Origin: Candidatus Zixiibacteriota bacterium
Lineage (GTDB): Bacteria; Zixibacteria; MSB-5A5; WJJR01
Length of the DNA: 45,823 nucleotides
NCBI GenBank assembly: GCA_016235085.1
Contig: JACRMA010000042.1
Span: 29,016 to 74,838, forward strand
Direction: 5' to 3'
Of the stretch, positions 25,555 through 33,887 are shown in pieces. The position numbers and the translations under genes were made by a program. The notes below the pieces were generated by a model. That model was not told where the DNA came from and searched no databases. It was given only the letters and a program-made list of their open reading frames with translations. How positions within the stretch are numbered: position 1 is the first letter of the stretch; every line of letters starts with the position of its first letter.

Positions 25555-26805
25555 ATGGCACTGCAGCTTTTTGAACTCAGGGAAGCAATGGCGATGGCGA
25601 TGGCCGCCATCCGCACCAATAAGCTGCGCTCATTCCTGACAGTGTTGGGGGTTCTCATCGGCGTCAGTTCGGTCATCGGCATGGTATCGCTGATCACCGG
25701 CCTGAACAACTCCATGGCCCGCCAGATCGAATCACTTGGCTCCAACGTGATCTATGTTTCGAAGTACAAGCCGGGCATCGTGATGGGGAATCGCAGTTCG
25801 GACGAGCGCAACCGCAAGGGCATCTTCTTTGAGGATGCCGAAGCGATTGCGGCCAACTGCAATCTTGTCAGCGCGGTGTCGCCGGAAAATTCCTACTGGC
25901 GCTGGCCGTCGGGCAATACAGCCAAATACGAAAAGAACGAAGCGCTTCGTCCTCAAATTACCGGCGTCCTCCCGACGTACGAATCGGTCAACAATATCGA
26001 GATGGCCGAGGGGCGGTTCTTCAACGACATTGATGTCCATTTCCGGCGCATGACCTGCGTCCTGGGTGCCGATGTGTCGGCATCGCTGTTTCCGGGCCTT
26101 GATCCGATCGGCAAGGACATCATGGTCAACGATGAGCGCGTTTCGGTCATCGGTGTGGTGGCCAAGCGGGAATCGCTTCTCGGCGAGTCCATGAACAACT
26201 TTGTCCTGATTCCCTACGGCACGTTCGCCAAACTCTACCCCTGGGAAAAAGAGCTTTGGCTCGCCTGCCGCGCCCAGAGCGCCGAGGTCATGCCGCAGGC
26301 CATCGATCAGATTACCGAACTGATGCGCCGCCGCCGGGGTGTGGCTTACGACAAGCCCGATGATTTTGCGGTCTTTACGCAGGAAACGTTGATGGATCAG
26401 TACAAGAAGATCACGGGCGTCATTTACCTGGCGATGATCGTGATCTCCTCCATAGGCCTGATGGTGGGTGGCGTGGGCGTGATGAACATCATGCTCGTGT
26501 CGGTGACCGAGCGCACTCGAGAAATCGGCATTCGCAAGGCGATCGGCGCTCGCCGCCGGAACATCATCTGGCAATTCCTGATCGAGGCGATGACCCTATC
26601 CGGACTTGGAGGCGTCATCGGGATCCTGGTGGGTATCGGGCTGGCAGTCCTGATCAATGCCGTATCCCCGTTGCCGGCCGCGGTGTCAGCCGTCTGGGTG
26701 ATGATCGCCTTCACCGTGGCGGTGCTCGTCGGTCTCGTTTTTGGAATATATCCCGCCTACCGGGCCGCCAAGGTTGATCCCATCGTCAGCCTGCGTTACG
26801 AGTAG
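25555..26805 (+). CDS. MacB/FtsX-type ABC transporter permease, second copy
   Basis: 416 residues with the same plan as the preceding permease: N-terminal membrane segment, periplasmic MacB domain, three C-terminal membrane segments. It has VSVTERTREIGIRKAIGARRRNIIWQF and ends AYRAAKVDPIVSLRYE. The two permeases share near-identical DNA over the TERTREIGIRKAIGAR region, pointing to tandem duplication. They are divergent in the periplasmic domain, so a heterodimer is likely. The start ATG 25555 follows CAGGAAG by about 6 bases. Confidence 0.95.
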   Translation: MALQLFELREAMAMAMAAIRTNKLRSFLTVLGVLIGVSSVIGMVSLITGLNNSMARQIESLGSNVIYVSKYKPGIVMGNRSSDERNRKGIFFEDAEAIAANCNLVSAVSPENSYWRWPSGNTAKYEKNEALRPQITGVLPTYESVNNIEMAEGRFFNDIDVHFRRMTCVLGADVSASLFPGLDPIGKDIMVNDERVSVIGVVAKRESLLGESMNNFVLIPYGTFAKLYPWEKELWLACRAQSAEVMPQAIDQITELMRRRRGVAYDKPDDFAVFTQETLMDQYKKITGVIYLAMIVISSIGLMVGGVGVMNIMLVSVTERTREIGIRKAIGARRRNIIWQFLIEAMTLSGLGGVIGILVGIGLAVLINAVSPLPAAVSAVWVMIAFTVAVLVGLVFGIYPAYRAAKVDPIVSLRYE

Positions 26806-26959
26806 GTCCGCGTGGCCCGGTGGCCGGCCACCTCGCACCATTACGTCCCCCAAATAACTTGCGGGAGAGACTTTCACTCAGACAGTCGAATTCCGCTGGT
26901 TCATACGGCTGGGGTGTATATATTCCCAGTGCGGCTGAACTCAACCGCGGGGGTGTATT

Positions 26960-28285
26960 GTGCGCTGCCTGGTTAATTTGCGACGCGTAGTGCCAGTGCT
27001 CGGGGGCATAATCTGCTGGGTCATTCTGCTGATCCCGAGCGGCATCATCTTGGCTCAAACTGAATTTTCCGGTCTCCCTGAGCCAGGGGAGCCGGTGTTC
27101 GACCTGGACTACGCCGCGTTCCGGATTCCGGGCGACAGCGTGCGTCTGGAAATCTACTATCGGATCACCAATCCGCATCTCTCCTACGTCAAGAAGGGGA
27201 ACCAGTACGCCGCGTCCTACGAAATCTCGGCGATTCTCAAAGGACGAGGGGACGAACAGGCGGCCACAGCCAGTAACCGCGAGAACTACGTTCTCGAAAC
27301 GTTCGATGAAACCCGGCGAGCCTCGGGATTTCTCGTCAATATCCTGGCGGTCAGGGTTGTCCCGGGACAGTACGAGTTGGTGGTCACGGTCAACGATCGA
27401 ATTTCCGGTGGCACACATACCGTCCACCGCGCCGTGGATCTTCACGATCAAGGCGGCCCCGACTGGGTGATTGGCGGGCCGGAGTTTGTCGTTCCCGGGG
27501 TTGCCCCGCCCTCAGACCCGCGCTTCCGCAAGGACACGTCGGCCTTCGTGCCCAATGTCACCAGATCCCTGGGGGGCAACGATCAGCCGTTGTCGCTGTA
27601 TTTTGAAGTCTACCAGCTGGCGCACCACCCGGCGTCATCGGTCGTGATCAAGTTGATACAGCAGTCCGAACACCACTACTTCACCGATACAATTCGCATC
27701 GATACCACACTCAAGATCATACCGATGTACTATCAGAAACCCATACCCGGATTCGAGACCGGTGACGCCCGCATGGAGTTGGTGGCGTTGGATCATGCCG
27801 GACGCAAAGTTGGAGCCCCGTTCTCCTGCGGCATTCTCATCGATTGGTCACTGGCTTCCATGGTGGCCAACAATTGGAAAGATGTCGTGGAGATGCTGGT
27901 CCACATCGCGTCGCGCCAGGAGATGGATTCCCTCCGCAAGGTCGCGGCCCCGGATCGGGAGTTGGCGTTCGACCAATTCTGGCGCTCCAAGGATCCGAGC
28001 CCCGGATCCGACGCGAATGAATGGAAAGAGGAGTACTACCGGCGCGTGCGCTTTGCCAACCAGCAGTTTACGAATCCATTTCAACCGGGCTGGCGCACCG
28101 ACTTCGGGACGGTTTACATCCGTTACGGCGAGCCCGACGACGTGGAGCGCTACCCATTTGAACTGGACAGTAAACCGTACGAAATTTGGCATTATTATGC
28201 CCAGCGCCGCCAGTTTACGTTTATCGATACCAAGGGCAACGGCGAGTACGATTTGCAGTACCCGTACGATGGCATCATTCGCTGA
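26960..28285 (+). CDS. GWxTD-domain protein, first of a tandem pair
   Basis: 441 residues with an N-terminal signal or membrane anchor (VPVLGGIICWVILLIPSGIILAQ). GTG 26960 is the start that keeps this signal; no strong ribosome binding site is seen. The central part is beta-rich. The C-terminal domain has FDQFWRSKDPSPGSDANEW, YYRRVRFANQQF, and the name-giving GWRTDFGTVYIRYGEPDDVERYP. GWxTD proteins are known mainly from FCB-group and related lineages and have no established function. It lies 154 bases downstream of the exporter operon and 9 bases before a paralogue. Confidence 0.88.
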   Translation: MRCLVNLRRVVPVLGGIICWVILLIPSGIILAQTEFSGLPEPGEPVFDLDYAAFRIPGDSVRLEIYYRITNPHLSYVKKGNQYAASYEISAILKGRGDEQAATASNRENYVLETFDETRRASGFLVNILAVRVVPGQYELVVTVNDRISGGTHTVHRAVDLHDQGGPDWVIGGPEFVVPGVAPPSDPRFRKDTSAFVPNVTRSLGGNDQPLSLYFEVYQLAHHPASSVVIKLIQQSEHHYFTDTIRIDTTLKIIPMYYQKPIPGFETGDARMELVALDHAGRKVGAPFSCGILIDWSLASMVANNWKDVVEMLVHIASRQEMDSLRKVAAPDRELAFDQFWRSKDPSPGSDANEWKEEYYRRVRFANQQFTNPFQPGWRTDFGTVYIRYGEPDDVERYPFELDSKPYEIWHYYAQRRQFTFIDTKGNGEYDLQYPYDGIIR

Positions 28286-28294
28286 GAGGATTCC

Positions 28295-29758
28295 GTGCGA
28301 ACTTACGAGTGTATCAGGCACGAAATGGGCGCTCACGGCCGGCGTGCCGTATGGTGCCCGGCCCCGGTGGCGCGCATGCTTCTGTTTGCGGTCGTGGCGC
28401 TGCTCCTGGGAACGCCGGGCGCACAAGCCGTGGAGGGAACCGGTCCGTTGCGATTCCGCGCCGACTATGCGGCTTACCGCAAAGCGGTCAATTCCAGCGA
28501 TAGCTATGTGGAATTCTACTTCGAGCTGAAGCGCGTCGATTTCAGATTCCATCCCTTCGACAGTCTCTACCAGGCGGAAGTCCACGCCTGGGTTCACGTG
28601 AGTGATACATCGGGCGCGCCGGTGGACTCAGTGGGTGGCGCTTTTCGATCGGTTGCCTCCGATTCGTCGGCACTGTCGGATTCGAATTTCATCGTGTTCT
28701 TCGCGCGGGCACTCATTCTGCCGCCCGGCTCGTACAACGCCCGGCTGGTGGTGACGGATATGGTCAGCAAGGCATCCTCGGAAGCGTTGTTGCCGCTGTC
28801 CATCCAGGACTTCTCGCGACCGGCATTGCACATGTCCGATATTGAATTCGGATATGACATCATATCGCAGCCGCCCGACACAGGTGCCACTTTGGGGGAT
28901 GTACTGGTGAAGAACCGGTACAAGGTCTATCCTGACTGCCGAGGTGTGCTGGGAGGGGACCGCCCGCGCCTGTTCTTCTACACCGAAGTCTATAATCTGG
29001 CTTTCGATCCCTCCCGCGACAACTCGTACGACATCGCCGTGAGTGTGGCTCCTCCGGATAGCGTGGCCGGTAAAGTCCTCAAAGTGCAGAAGCTGACCAA
29101 AGCCGGGACAAGCGCGGTGCTGGCCTCTGGAGTCGACGTTCGGGAGCTGCCGGCCGGCCCGTACAGCCTGCGCATCGACGTGACCGATCCGGCGACCGGC
29201 CAGACAGCGCGCGCGAAAAAGGGATTCCATGTCGTCACCCAGGGCATGGGTGATTCGTTGAGCGCTTCCGATGTCCAGCGCATGCGTGATATCTTTGCCT
29301 ATATCATCACGCCCGAACAATCGCAGACGTTCGAGCGCCTCAATAACACCGGAAGGAAGGCGTTCTGGGTGCAATTCTGGAAGGATCGAGATCCGAGCAC
29401 CGGGACGACGGAGAATGAATTCAAAGACGAGCACATGCGCCGGATGAACTACGCCAACGAACGATTCTCGATCGGTTATCAGAATCGTACCGATGGCTGG
29501 CGCACCGACATGGGCCGGGTCTACATCGTGTATGGTCCGCCGAATACGATTGAGCGATACCCGTTCACTCCGGAAGGCTCGCCGGCGGAGATGTGGTTCT
29601 ATGATAATCTGACCGGCCAGGGCCAGGTGTATTTCCTATTCATCGACGAGAGTGGTTACGGCGAATACAATATGGTTCATTCGACGGCCCGCGGCGAACG
29701 CCGCGATCCCAAGTGGGAGGCCCAGGTGAACCAGGGGACATTCGACCGCAACAAGTAA
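28295..29758 (+). CDS. GWxTD-domain protein, second of a tandem pair
   Basis: 487 residues with the same plan as its neighbour. GTG 28295 has AGAGGA 4 bases upstream, while ATG 28325 is an alternative. The signal peptide ends near GTPGAQA. The end domain reads FWVQFWKDRDPSTGTTENEFKDEHMRRMNYANERF and GWRTDMGRVYIVYGPPNTIERYPF. The two proteins are paralogous at the C-terminus but different in their N-terminal halves. The gene ends 29 bases before the ABC-2 exporter ATPase, so it may be co-transcribed with it. Confidence 0.88.
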   Translation: MRTYECIRHEMGAHGRRAVWCPAPVARMLLFAVVALLLGTPGAQAVEGTGPLRFRADYAAYRKAVNSSDSYVEFYFELKRVDFRFHPFDSLYQAEVHAWVHVSDTSGAPVDSVGGAFRSVASDSSALSDSNFIVFFARALILPPGSYNARLVVTDMVSKASSEALLPLSIQDFSRPALHMSDIEFGYDIISQPPDTGATLGDVLVKNRYKVYPDCRGVLGGDRPRLFFYTEVYNLAFDPSRDNSYDIAVSVAPPDSVAGKVLKVQKLTKAGTSAVLASGVDVRELPAGPYSLRIDVTDPATGQTARAKKGFHVVTQGMGDSLSASDVQRMRDIFAYIITPEQSQTFERLNNTGRKAFWVQFWKDRDPSTGTTENEFKDEHMRRMNYANERFSIGYQNRTDGWRTDMGRVYIVYGPPNTIERYPFTPEGSPAEMWFYDNLTGQGQVYFLFIDESGYGEYNMVHSTARGERRDPKWEAQVNQGTFDRNK

Positions 29759-29787
29759 CCGAGCCCCGCCAGCCCGGAGTACATTGC

Positions 29788-30537
29788 ATGCTGCAAGCAA
29801 GACAGCTGACGAAACACTTTACCGACAAGAAACGCGGCACCGTCCGTGCTGTTGACGGCGTGGATCTGGAATGCAAGGCGGGGGAGATCTTCGGATTGTT
29901 GGGGCTCAATGGGGCCGGGAAGACGACGACGTTGCGGCTGCTCGCCACGATCCTCAGGGCGGACAGCGGGTCGGTCATGATCGATGGCGTCGATGCCCAG
30001 GTCCATCCGGAGAAAGTTCGCTCCAAGATCGGATTCCTGACCGGATCAACCGGTCTCTATTTGCGGCTGACACCCCGCGAAATTCTGGCCTATTTCGGGC
30101 AACTGGCAGGACTGGACAACGCCACGATCGCCCGGCGCTCCGACGATCTTATTGCCCGGCTCGGCATGAAGGAATTCGCCGACAGCCGTGTCGACAAACT
30201 GTCCAGCGGCCAGAAGCAGCGAACATCGATCGCCCGGACACTCATCCACGATCCGCCGCTTTTGATCCTGGATGAGCCGACCATCGGTCTGGACGTCGTG
30301 ACGTCGCGGGCCATTGTTGAATTCATCCGTGAGGCCCGCACACGCGGCAAGTGTGTGTTGCTCTCCACGCATATTATGCACGAGGCCGCGAAGTTGTGCG
30401 ACCGGATCGCGATCCTGCACGCCGGGCGGGTTCGCCGGGTGGGAACGCTGGCGGACTTCCGGACGCAATATGGACATGACGATCTCGATGACATTTTCGT
30501 AGCGGCCATCGAAGGCAACGGAGGGATGGCGCAATGA
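29788..30537 (+). CDS. ABC transporter ATPase (NatA/CcmA-like)
   Basis: 249 residues. Walker A is GLNGAGKTT, the signature is LSSGQKQRTSIARTL, Walker B is LLILDEPTIGLD, and the switch is LLSTHIMHE. It is closest by pattern to NatA-type ATPases that pair with ABC-2 permeases exporting Na+ or other small substrates. ATG 29788 has GGAG 8 bases upstream. Its stop overlaps the start of the permease by 4 bases, so the two are coupled. Confidence 0.94.
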   Translation: MLQARQLTKHFTDKKRGTVRAVDGVDLECKAGEIFGLLGLNGAGKTTTLRLLATILRADSGSVMIDGVDAQVHPEKVRSKIGFLTGSTGLYLRLTPREILAYFGQLAGLDNATIARRSDDLIARLGMKEFADSRVDKLSSGQKQRTSIARTLIHDPPLLILDEPTIGLDVVTSRAIVEFIREARTRGKCVLLSTHIMHEAAKLCDRIAILHAGRVRRVGTLADFRTQYGHDDLDDIFVAAIEGNGGMAQ

Positions 30538-31838
30538 ATGGCACGCTGACGGTCTTCTTCAAAGAGATCAAAGACATTCTGCGCGACCGCCGCACGATTA
30601 TCTCGATGGTGATCGTCCCCCTGCTCTTCTATCCGTTGCTGACCATGGGCCTTGGCAGCGTGATTGCTTCCCAGATCGAGAAGACGCGGGCGGAGCGGCA
30701 ACCGGTGATGCTGCTTCCTGCCGGCGCGGCTCCCTCGATGCGAGCGTCGCTGGCGGCGGACACAAGCGTGCGCATCGTTTCGGCCGACTCGATCCACGCG
30801 CTTCTCCTGGCGGAAGCCCGGATCGACACCACTTTGAAATCCGAGACGATTGACAGGATCTTTGCCGGTGATCCCACCAGGATTCCGCGCGAAGAGAAAG
30901 CGCACATCTACTACAAAGCGATCTCCAAGAAATGGATTCAAGCCGTTGTCGAGGTGCCCCCGGATGTCCCCGTCTCCGGCACGGGTAACGACTCACTCGT
31001 TTTGGCTGTCTTCATTGACGGTGCCGATATCAAATCCGATGCGGCTGGCGATCACATCAAAGAGTGGGGCCGGGCACTCAACGATTCGCTGATCGAGCGG
31101 CGTCTTGCCGCGTTCGGAACCAATCGCCGGACGCTTCAGCCCTTTTGGGTGGCCTCTCAGGACGTTGCTCCCAAGTCGAAGCAGGCCGGGCGGTTCATGG
31201 CGATGATGTTACCGTACATGCTCATGATTCTCACCATGACGGGCGGGATGTATCCGGCCATGGACATCACCGCCGGGGAAAAGGAACGCAACACGCTGGA
31301 GACGCTCCTGGCGGCGCCGGTGGCGCGATGGCATTTGGCATTGGGGAAATTCCTCACCGTACTGACCGCCGGATTTGTCACCATGTTGCTCTCGATGACC
31401 TCCATGACAGTCAGTATGAAGTGGGGCATGGCGCAGATGGCTGAAGAGGGCGGCGGTATCTCGTTTTCGATGTCGGCCGCCACGCTCGGCTGGATCCTGT
31501 TTCTGATGATACCGATGGCGATCCTCTTCGCATCGCTTCTGGTGGTTCTGTCGATTAGCGCCCGCAGTTACAAGGAGGCGCAGAGTTACGCGACACCGCT
31601 TTTGATGGTGGTCATCATGCCAGCCATGATTTCGTTCGTTCCCGGTATCGAGCTGAATTGGGCACTGACATTTGTCCCTGTCGTCAACCTCTGCCTGGCG
31701 CTCAAGGAGGTTATCCTGGGAATCGCCAAGCCGGCACAACTCTTTGCTGTATTTGGCACCACGACGCTCTACGCGGCGTTCATGCTGTTTGTGACCACAC
31801 GAATATTCGAACGTGAATCTGTTCTCTTTCGGACCTGA
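30534..31838 (+). CDS. ABC-2 type permease (NatB-like)
   Basis: 434 residues. The N-terminus FFKEIKDILRDRRTIISMVIVPLLFYPLLTMG is diagnostic of NatB-type permeases. A large extracytoplasmic loop (about residues 38-215) precedes a bundle of membrane segments. These include GKFLTVLTAGFVTMLLSMTSM and LMVVIMPAMISFVPGIEL. The DITAGEKERNTLETLLAAPV loop is a family signature and is preserved. Substrate is unproven; sodium export is known for the founding member only. Confidence 0.9.
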   Translation: MNGTLTVFFKEIKDILRDRRTIISMVIVPLLFYPLLTMGLGSVIASQIEKTRAERQPVMLLPAGAAPSMRASLAADTSVRIVSADSIHALLLAEARIDTTLKSETIDRIFAGDPTRIPREEKAHIYYKAISKKWIQAVVEVPPDVPVSGTGNDSLVLAVFIDGADIKSDAAGDHIKEWGRALNDSLIERRLAAFGTNRRTLQPFWVASQDVAPKSKQAGRFMAMMLPYMLMILTMTGGMYPAMDITAGEKERNTLETLLAAPVARWHLALGKFLTVLTAGFVTMLLSMTSMTVSMKWGMAQMAEEGGGISFSMSAATLGWILFLMIPMAILFASLLVVLSISARSYKEAQSYATPLLMVVIMPAMISFVPGIELNWALTFVPVVNLCLALKEVILGIAKPAQLFAVFGTTTLYAAFMLFVTTRIFERESVLFRT

Positions 31839-31881
31839 CAATGTTCTTTCAAAATACGGCAGCAGAAGGGTGCCTTGAATA

Positions 31882-31905
31882 GCGCCGGACGGTTCTGTCC
31901 GGCGC
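31882..31905 (+). terminator. Hairpin between the NatB-like gene and tadA
   Basis: GCGCCGGAC (31882-31890) pairs with GTCCGGCGC (31897-31905). The arms match those of the secDF terminator at 13362-13381. It has no U-run (CCAACTCTT follows) and ends only 9 bases before the tadA ATG, so it may terminate natB and/or affect tadA translation. Confidence 0.4.
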
Positions 31906-31914
31906 CCAACTCTT

Positions 31915-32412
31915 ATGGAACCGATCCTGCCTTTGGACTTTGAACGCGCCGAGTATTTTATGCGGCAGGCGTTGAACGAAGCCGCGGTGGCCTTTGATGA
32001 GGGAGAAGTGCCAATTGGCTCCGTCATCGTCAAGGACGACCGGATTGTGGTCGGTCGCGGACACAATCAGACCGAACGTCTCGGGGATCCGACAGCGCAC
32101 GCCGAAATCCTGGCGATCGGCGCTGCGGCCGAACATTTTGAATCATGGCGCCTGATCGGCGGCACGCTGTATACGACGGTCGAGCCGTGTGTCATGTGCT
32201 CCGGCGCGGCGGTGCTCGCCCGGCTTGATCGGATTGTGTATGGAACACCCGATCCCAAGTTCGGGGGCTGCGCGTCGCTCTTTCACATCGCGACAGACAC
32301 CCGCCTCAACCATCGAATCGACGTTGTTTCCGGTGTCCTTGCCGAGGAAGCGGCCGCGCTGATGAGGGACTTCTTTGTCCGGCGCCGCCAGGAAAGTGCA
32401 CGGCAATCCTGA
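31915..32412 (+). CDS. tadA: tRNA-specific adenosine deaminase TadA
   Basis: Converts A34 to inosine in the anticodon of tRNA-Arg(ACG). The zinc site is intact: HAE at residues 62-64 (Glu64 as proton shuttle) and PCVMC at 91-95. The segment PIGSVIV near residue 33 and the tail match the family. Length 165 residues is normal. ATG 31915 is the only reasonable start but has no Shine-Dalgarno sequence; a strong hairpin ends 9 bases upstream. Confidence 0.95.
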   Translation: MEPILPLDFERAEYFMRQALNEAAVAFDEGEVPIGSVIVKDDRIVVGRGHNQTERLGDPTAHAEILAIGAAAEHFESWRLIGGTLYTTVEPCVMCSGAAVLARLDRIVYGTPDPKFGGCASLFHIATDTRLNHRIDVVSGVLAEEAAALMRDFFVRRRQESARQS

Positions 32413-32424
32413 TCGGTGATTGGA

Positions 32425-32901
32425 ATGATAAGTTCCAGTACCGAACACCTCGCCGATCGGGCGACCCGAATGGGGATCCTGGTTAACCTGGGCATCCCCG
32501 CCCTGACCGTCGCCGTGGCTGTCCTCCTGCGTGAAGGCCATCTGCTGGGTTTGCCCGAGGCGATGCCCGAGTTCTTGCAGCCGCTCTTCTACATTCTGGG
32601 TGGGGTGGCGCTGATGGAGTTGGCAGCGGCCTATTTACTGCGGCGTTTGTTCTTTTCGCCGGCCCGGGTGGCTCCCTTCTGCCATGATCCGAATCAAATT
32701 GAACTGTGGGTTGTGCGTTCCTCATTCGTTATTTTCGCCATGGGAGCGTCGCCGATCGTGTACGGAGTCGTTGTCTATCTGATCGGCGGTGATCTCCGCC
32801 AGTTGGCGTTCTTTGGACTGTTGACCCTGCTGGCCTACCGTCTGCTCCGGCCGACGGGGGATCTGATTGACGAAACGCTCGAGTCAGCCCAGAAACTTTG
32901 A
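32425..32901 (+). CDS. Small predicted membrane protein of unknown function
   Basis: 158 residues (start ATG 32425; GTG 32416 is an alternative). Four hydrophobic segments are visible, near residues 18-37, 48-69, 96-113 and 118-140. I do not recognise a family. A cytosolic loop FFSPARVAPFCHDPNQIELWVVRSSF lies between segments 2 and 3. The gene sits 12 bases after tadA and precedes a lipoprotein gene by 8 bases, so the three probably share a transcript. Confidence 0.65.
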   Translation: MISSSTEHLADRATRMGILVNLGIPALTVAVAVLLREGHLLGLPEAMPEFLQPLFYILGGVALMELAAAYLLRRLFFSPARVAPFCHDPNQIELWVVRSSFVIFAMGASPIVYGVVVYLIGGDLRQLAFFGLLTLLAYRLLRPTGDLIDETLESAQKL

Positions 32902-32909
32902 GGTCCTCT

Positions 32910-33608
32910 ATGACGCGGCATTGGTCGGCTCCAATCCTCCTGGCAAGTATCCTGGTACTGGCCGCCGCTGTGTACATTTCAAGTTGCGGCACTCCTCCCA
33001 CCCGGATCGACGCGTTGAAGAAGCAATACCAATTGACGGATGAGGAGGCGGCAAAGTGGGGCCGCTTGCATGTGGCGGATGCCGAGTCGGTGGCCGTCGC
33101 GCTGTGGTACCATGTGGGACATGGCGATTTCGACGCGGTCACGCTTCTGGTCAATCGCTACGGCGTGGCCAATATGGACTCCTTGTTTACCCGGAGAATT
33201 ACCGAGCTTTGGTCGCGCATGGTCACCATGCCCGCCGCAGAATTCCTCAACGAGCCCCAGTTGCAGATTCTGGGAGGGGGCAATACACTCGGATTCGTAA
33301 CCTGGGGGGACCTATTCTCCGGCGGTTTCCAGCGAGCCGTCCTCTCCGATGACAGCATCACCGTGTATTTCGTCTTCAAAGGCTACTGGCAGACGACGTC
33401 GATGCCGGTCTATGCCGCCGTCGCGTGCGGCGACTTCGGGACAGAAGAACCCCAGTGGCGGCCCTTCGCCCACCTGATCTTCTCCATGGACGCCTCCGAA
33501 GAGACCCTCAAATTCACCGGTAAGGTCCAATTCCGGCGCGACATGACCCAGTTCCTCGATTATCTCCGAACGCGGAGATTTGGGGCAGGCTCGCCGGAAA
33601 AACACTGA
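32910..33608 (+). CDS. Predicted lipoprotein of unknown function
   Basis: 232 residues starting at ATG 32910 (GAGG 7 bases upstream). The signal ends in the lipobox VYISSC (Cys about residue 26). The mature part is mixed alpha/beta with GRLHVADAESVAVALWYHVGHGDFDAVTLLVNRYG and YWQTTSMPVYAAVACGDFGTEEPQW, not recognised as a known family. It is the last gene before tRNA-Ser, where a hairpin with a palindromic AT core follows. Confidence 0.7.
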   Translation: MTRHWSAPILLASILVLAAAVYISSCGTPPTRIDALKKQYQLTDEEAAKWGRLHVADAESVAVALWYHVGHGDFDAVTLLVNRYGVANMDSLFTRRITELWSRMVTMPAAEFLNEPQLQILGGGNTLGFVTWGDLFSGGFQRAVLSDDSITVYFVFKGYWQTTSMPVYAAVACGDFGTEEPQWRPFAHLIFSMDASEETLKFTGKVQFRRDMTQFLDYLRTRRFGAGSPEKH

Positions 33609-33634
33609 CAAGACCGGGGGCGGGAATATATATT
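33605..33634 (+). promoter_or_regulatory. Predicted promoter of tRNA-Ser, inside a hairpin
   Basis: CTGACA (33605-33610), 18 bases, then TATATT (33629-33634). The -10 lies in the AT-rich core of an inverted repeat with arms CCGGGGGCG (33614-33622) and CGCCCCCGG (33635-33643). The hairpin has no U-run but may also slow or end transcription from upstream. Seven bases separate the -10 from the tRNA 5' end. Confidence 0.45.
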
Positions 33635-33641
33635 CGCCCCC

Positions 33642-33728
33642 GGAGAGGTGCCAGAGCGGTCGATCGGGGCGGTCTCGAAAACCGTTGACCTTTCACGAGG
33701 TCCGGGGGTTCGAATCCCCCCCTCTCCG
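33642..33728 (+). tRNA. tRNA-Ser (anticodon CGA)
   Basis: 87-nt class II tRNA. Acceptor GGAGAGG pairs with CCTCTCC. The anticodon stem GCGGT/ACCGT encloses loop CTCGAAA with anticodon CGA (reads UCG). The variable arm starts TTGACCTTTCACGAGGTC. The T arm GGGGG-TTCGAAT-CCCCC is followed by the acceptor strand and discriminator G; CCA is not encoded. It lies directly upstream of the type VI secretion cluster in the same direction. Confidence 0.95.
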
Positions 33729-33774
33729 CATGGATTGACGCCATGCCTGGAGGCGGGGGTGGCCTTCAACATAC

Positions 33775-33791
33775 TTGACAATGATTGTCAA
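33775..33791 (+). promoter_or_regulatory. Fur-like 7-1-7 operator upstream of the T6SS operon
   Basis: TTGACAATGATTGTCAA is a perfect 8-1-8 palindrome. Its inner 7-1-7 form TGACAAT-G-ATTGTCA matches the Fur-box half-site pattern TGATAAT-N-ATTATCA at 12 of 14 positions. It contains -35-like TTGACA and TTGTCA, and a -10-like TATAAC is at 33805-33810 with poor spacing (14 bases from TTGTCA). It is 96 bases before the first T6SS gene. Confidence 0.55.
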
Positions 33792-33887
33792 TTTTCCGTG
33801 AGTGTATAACCCTCAGCCGGCTGGCCGGCCGCTGGGCGGTGCCGGCTTGGCGTGCGAAATCGCAAGAGCCCGGAGACAGGGAAGACC

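Noticed and set aside
26819-26832. GGTGGCCGGCCACC palindrome after the second permease as terminator
   Set aside because: It is fully self-complementary without a loop of its own and has no U-tract.
26897-26924. Possible promoter before the first GWxTD gene (TATATT at 26919-26924)
   Set aside because: The -10 is good, but no acceptable -35 is found at normal spacing, so it is not listed as a feature.
33560-33781. Minus-strand frames with GEGGIRTPGPRERS
   Set aside because: They translate the tRNA-Ser gene region antisense.
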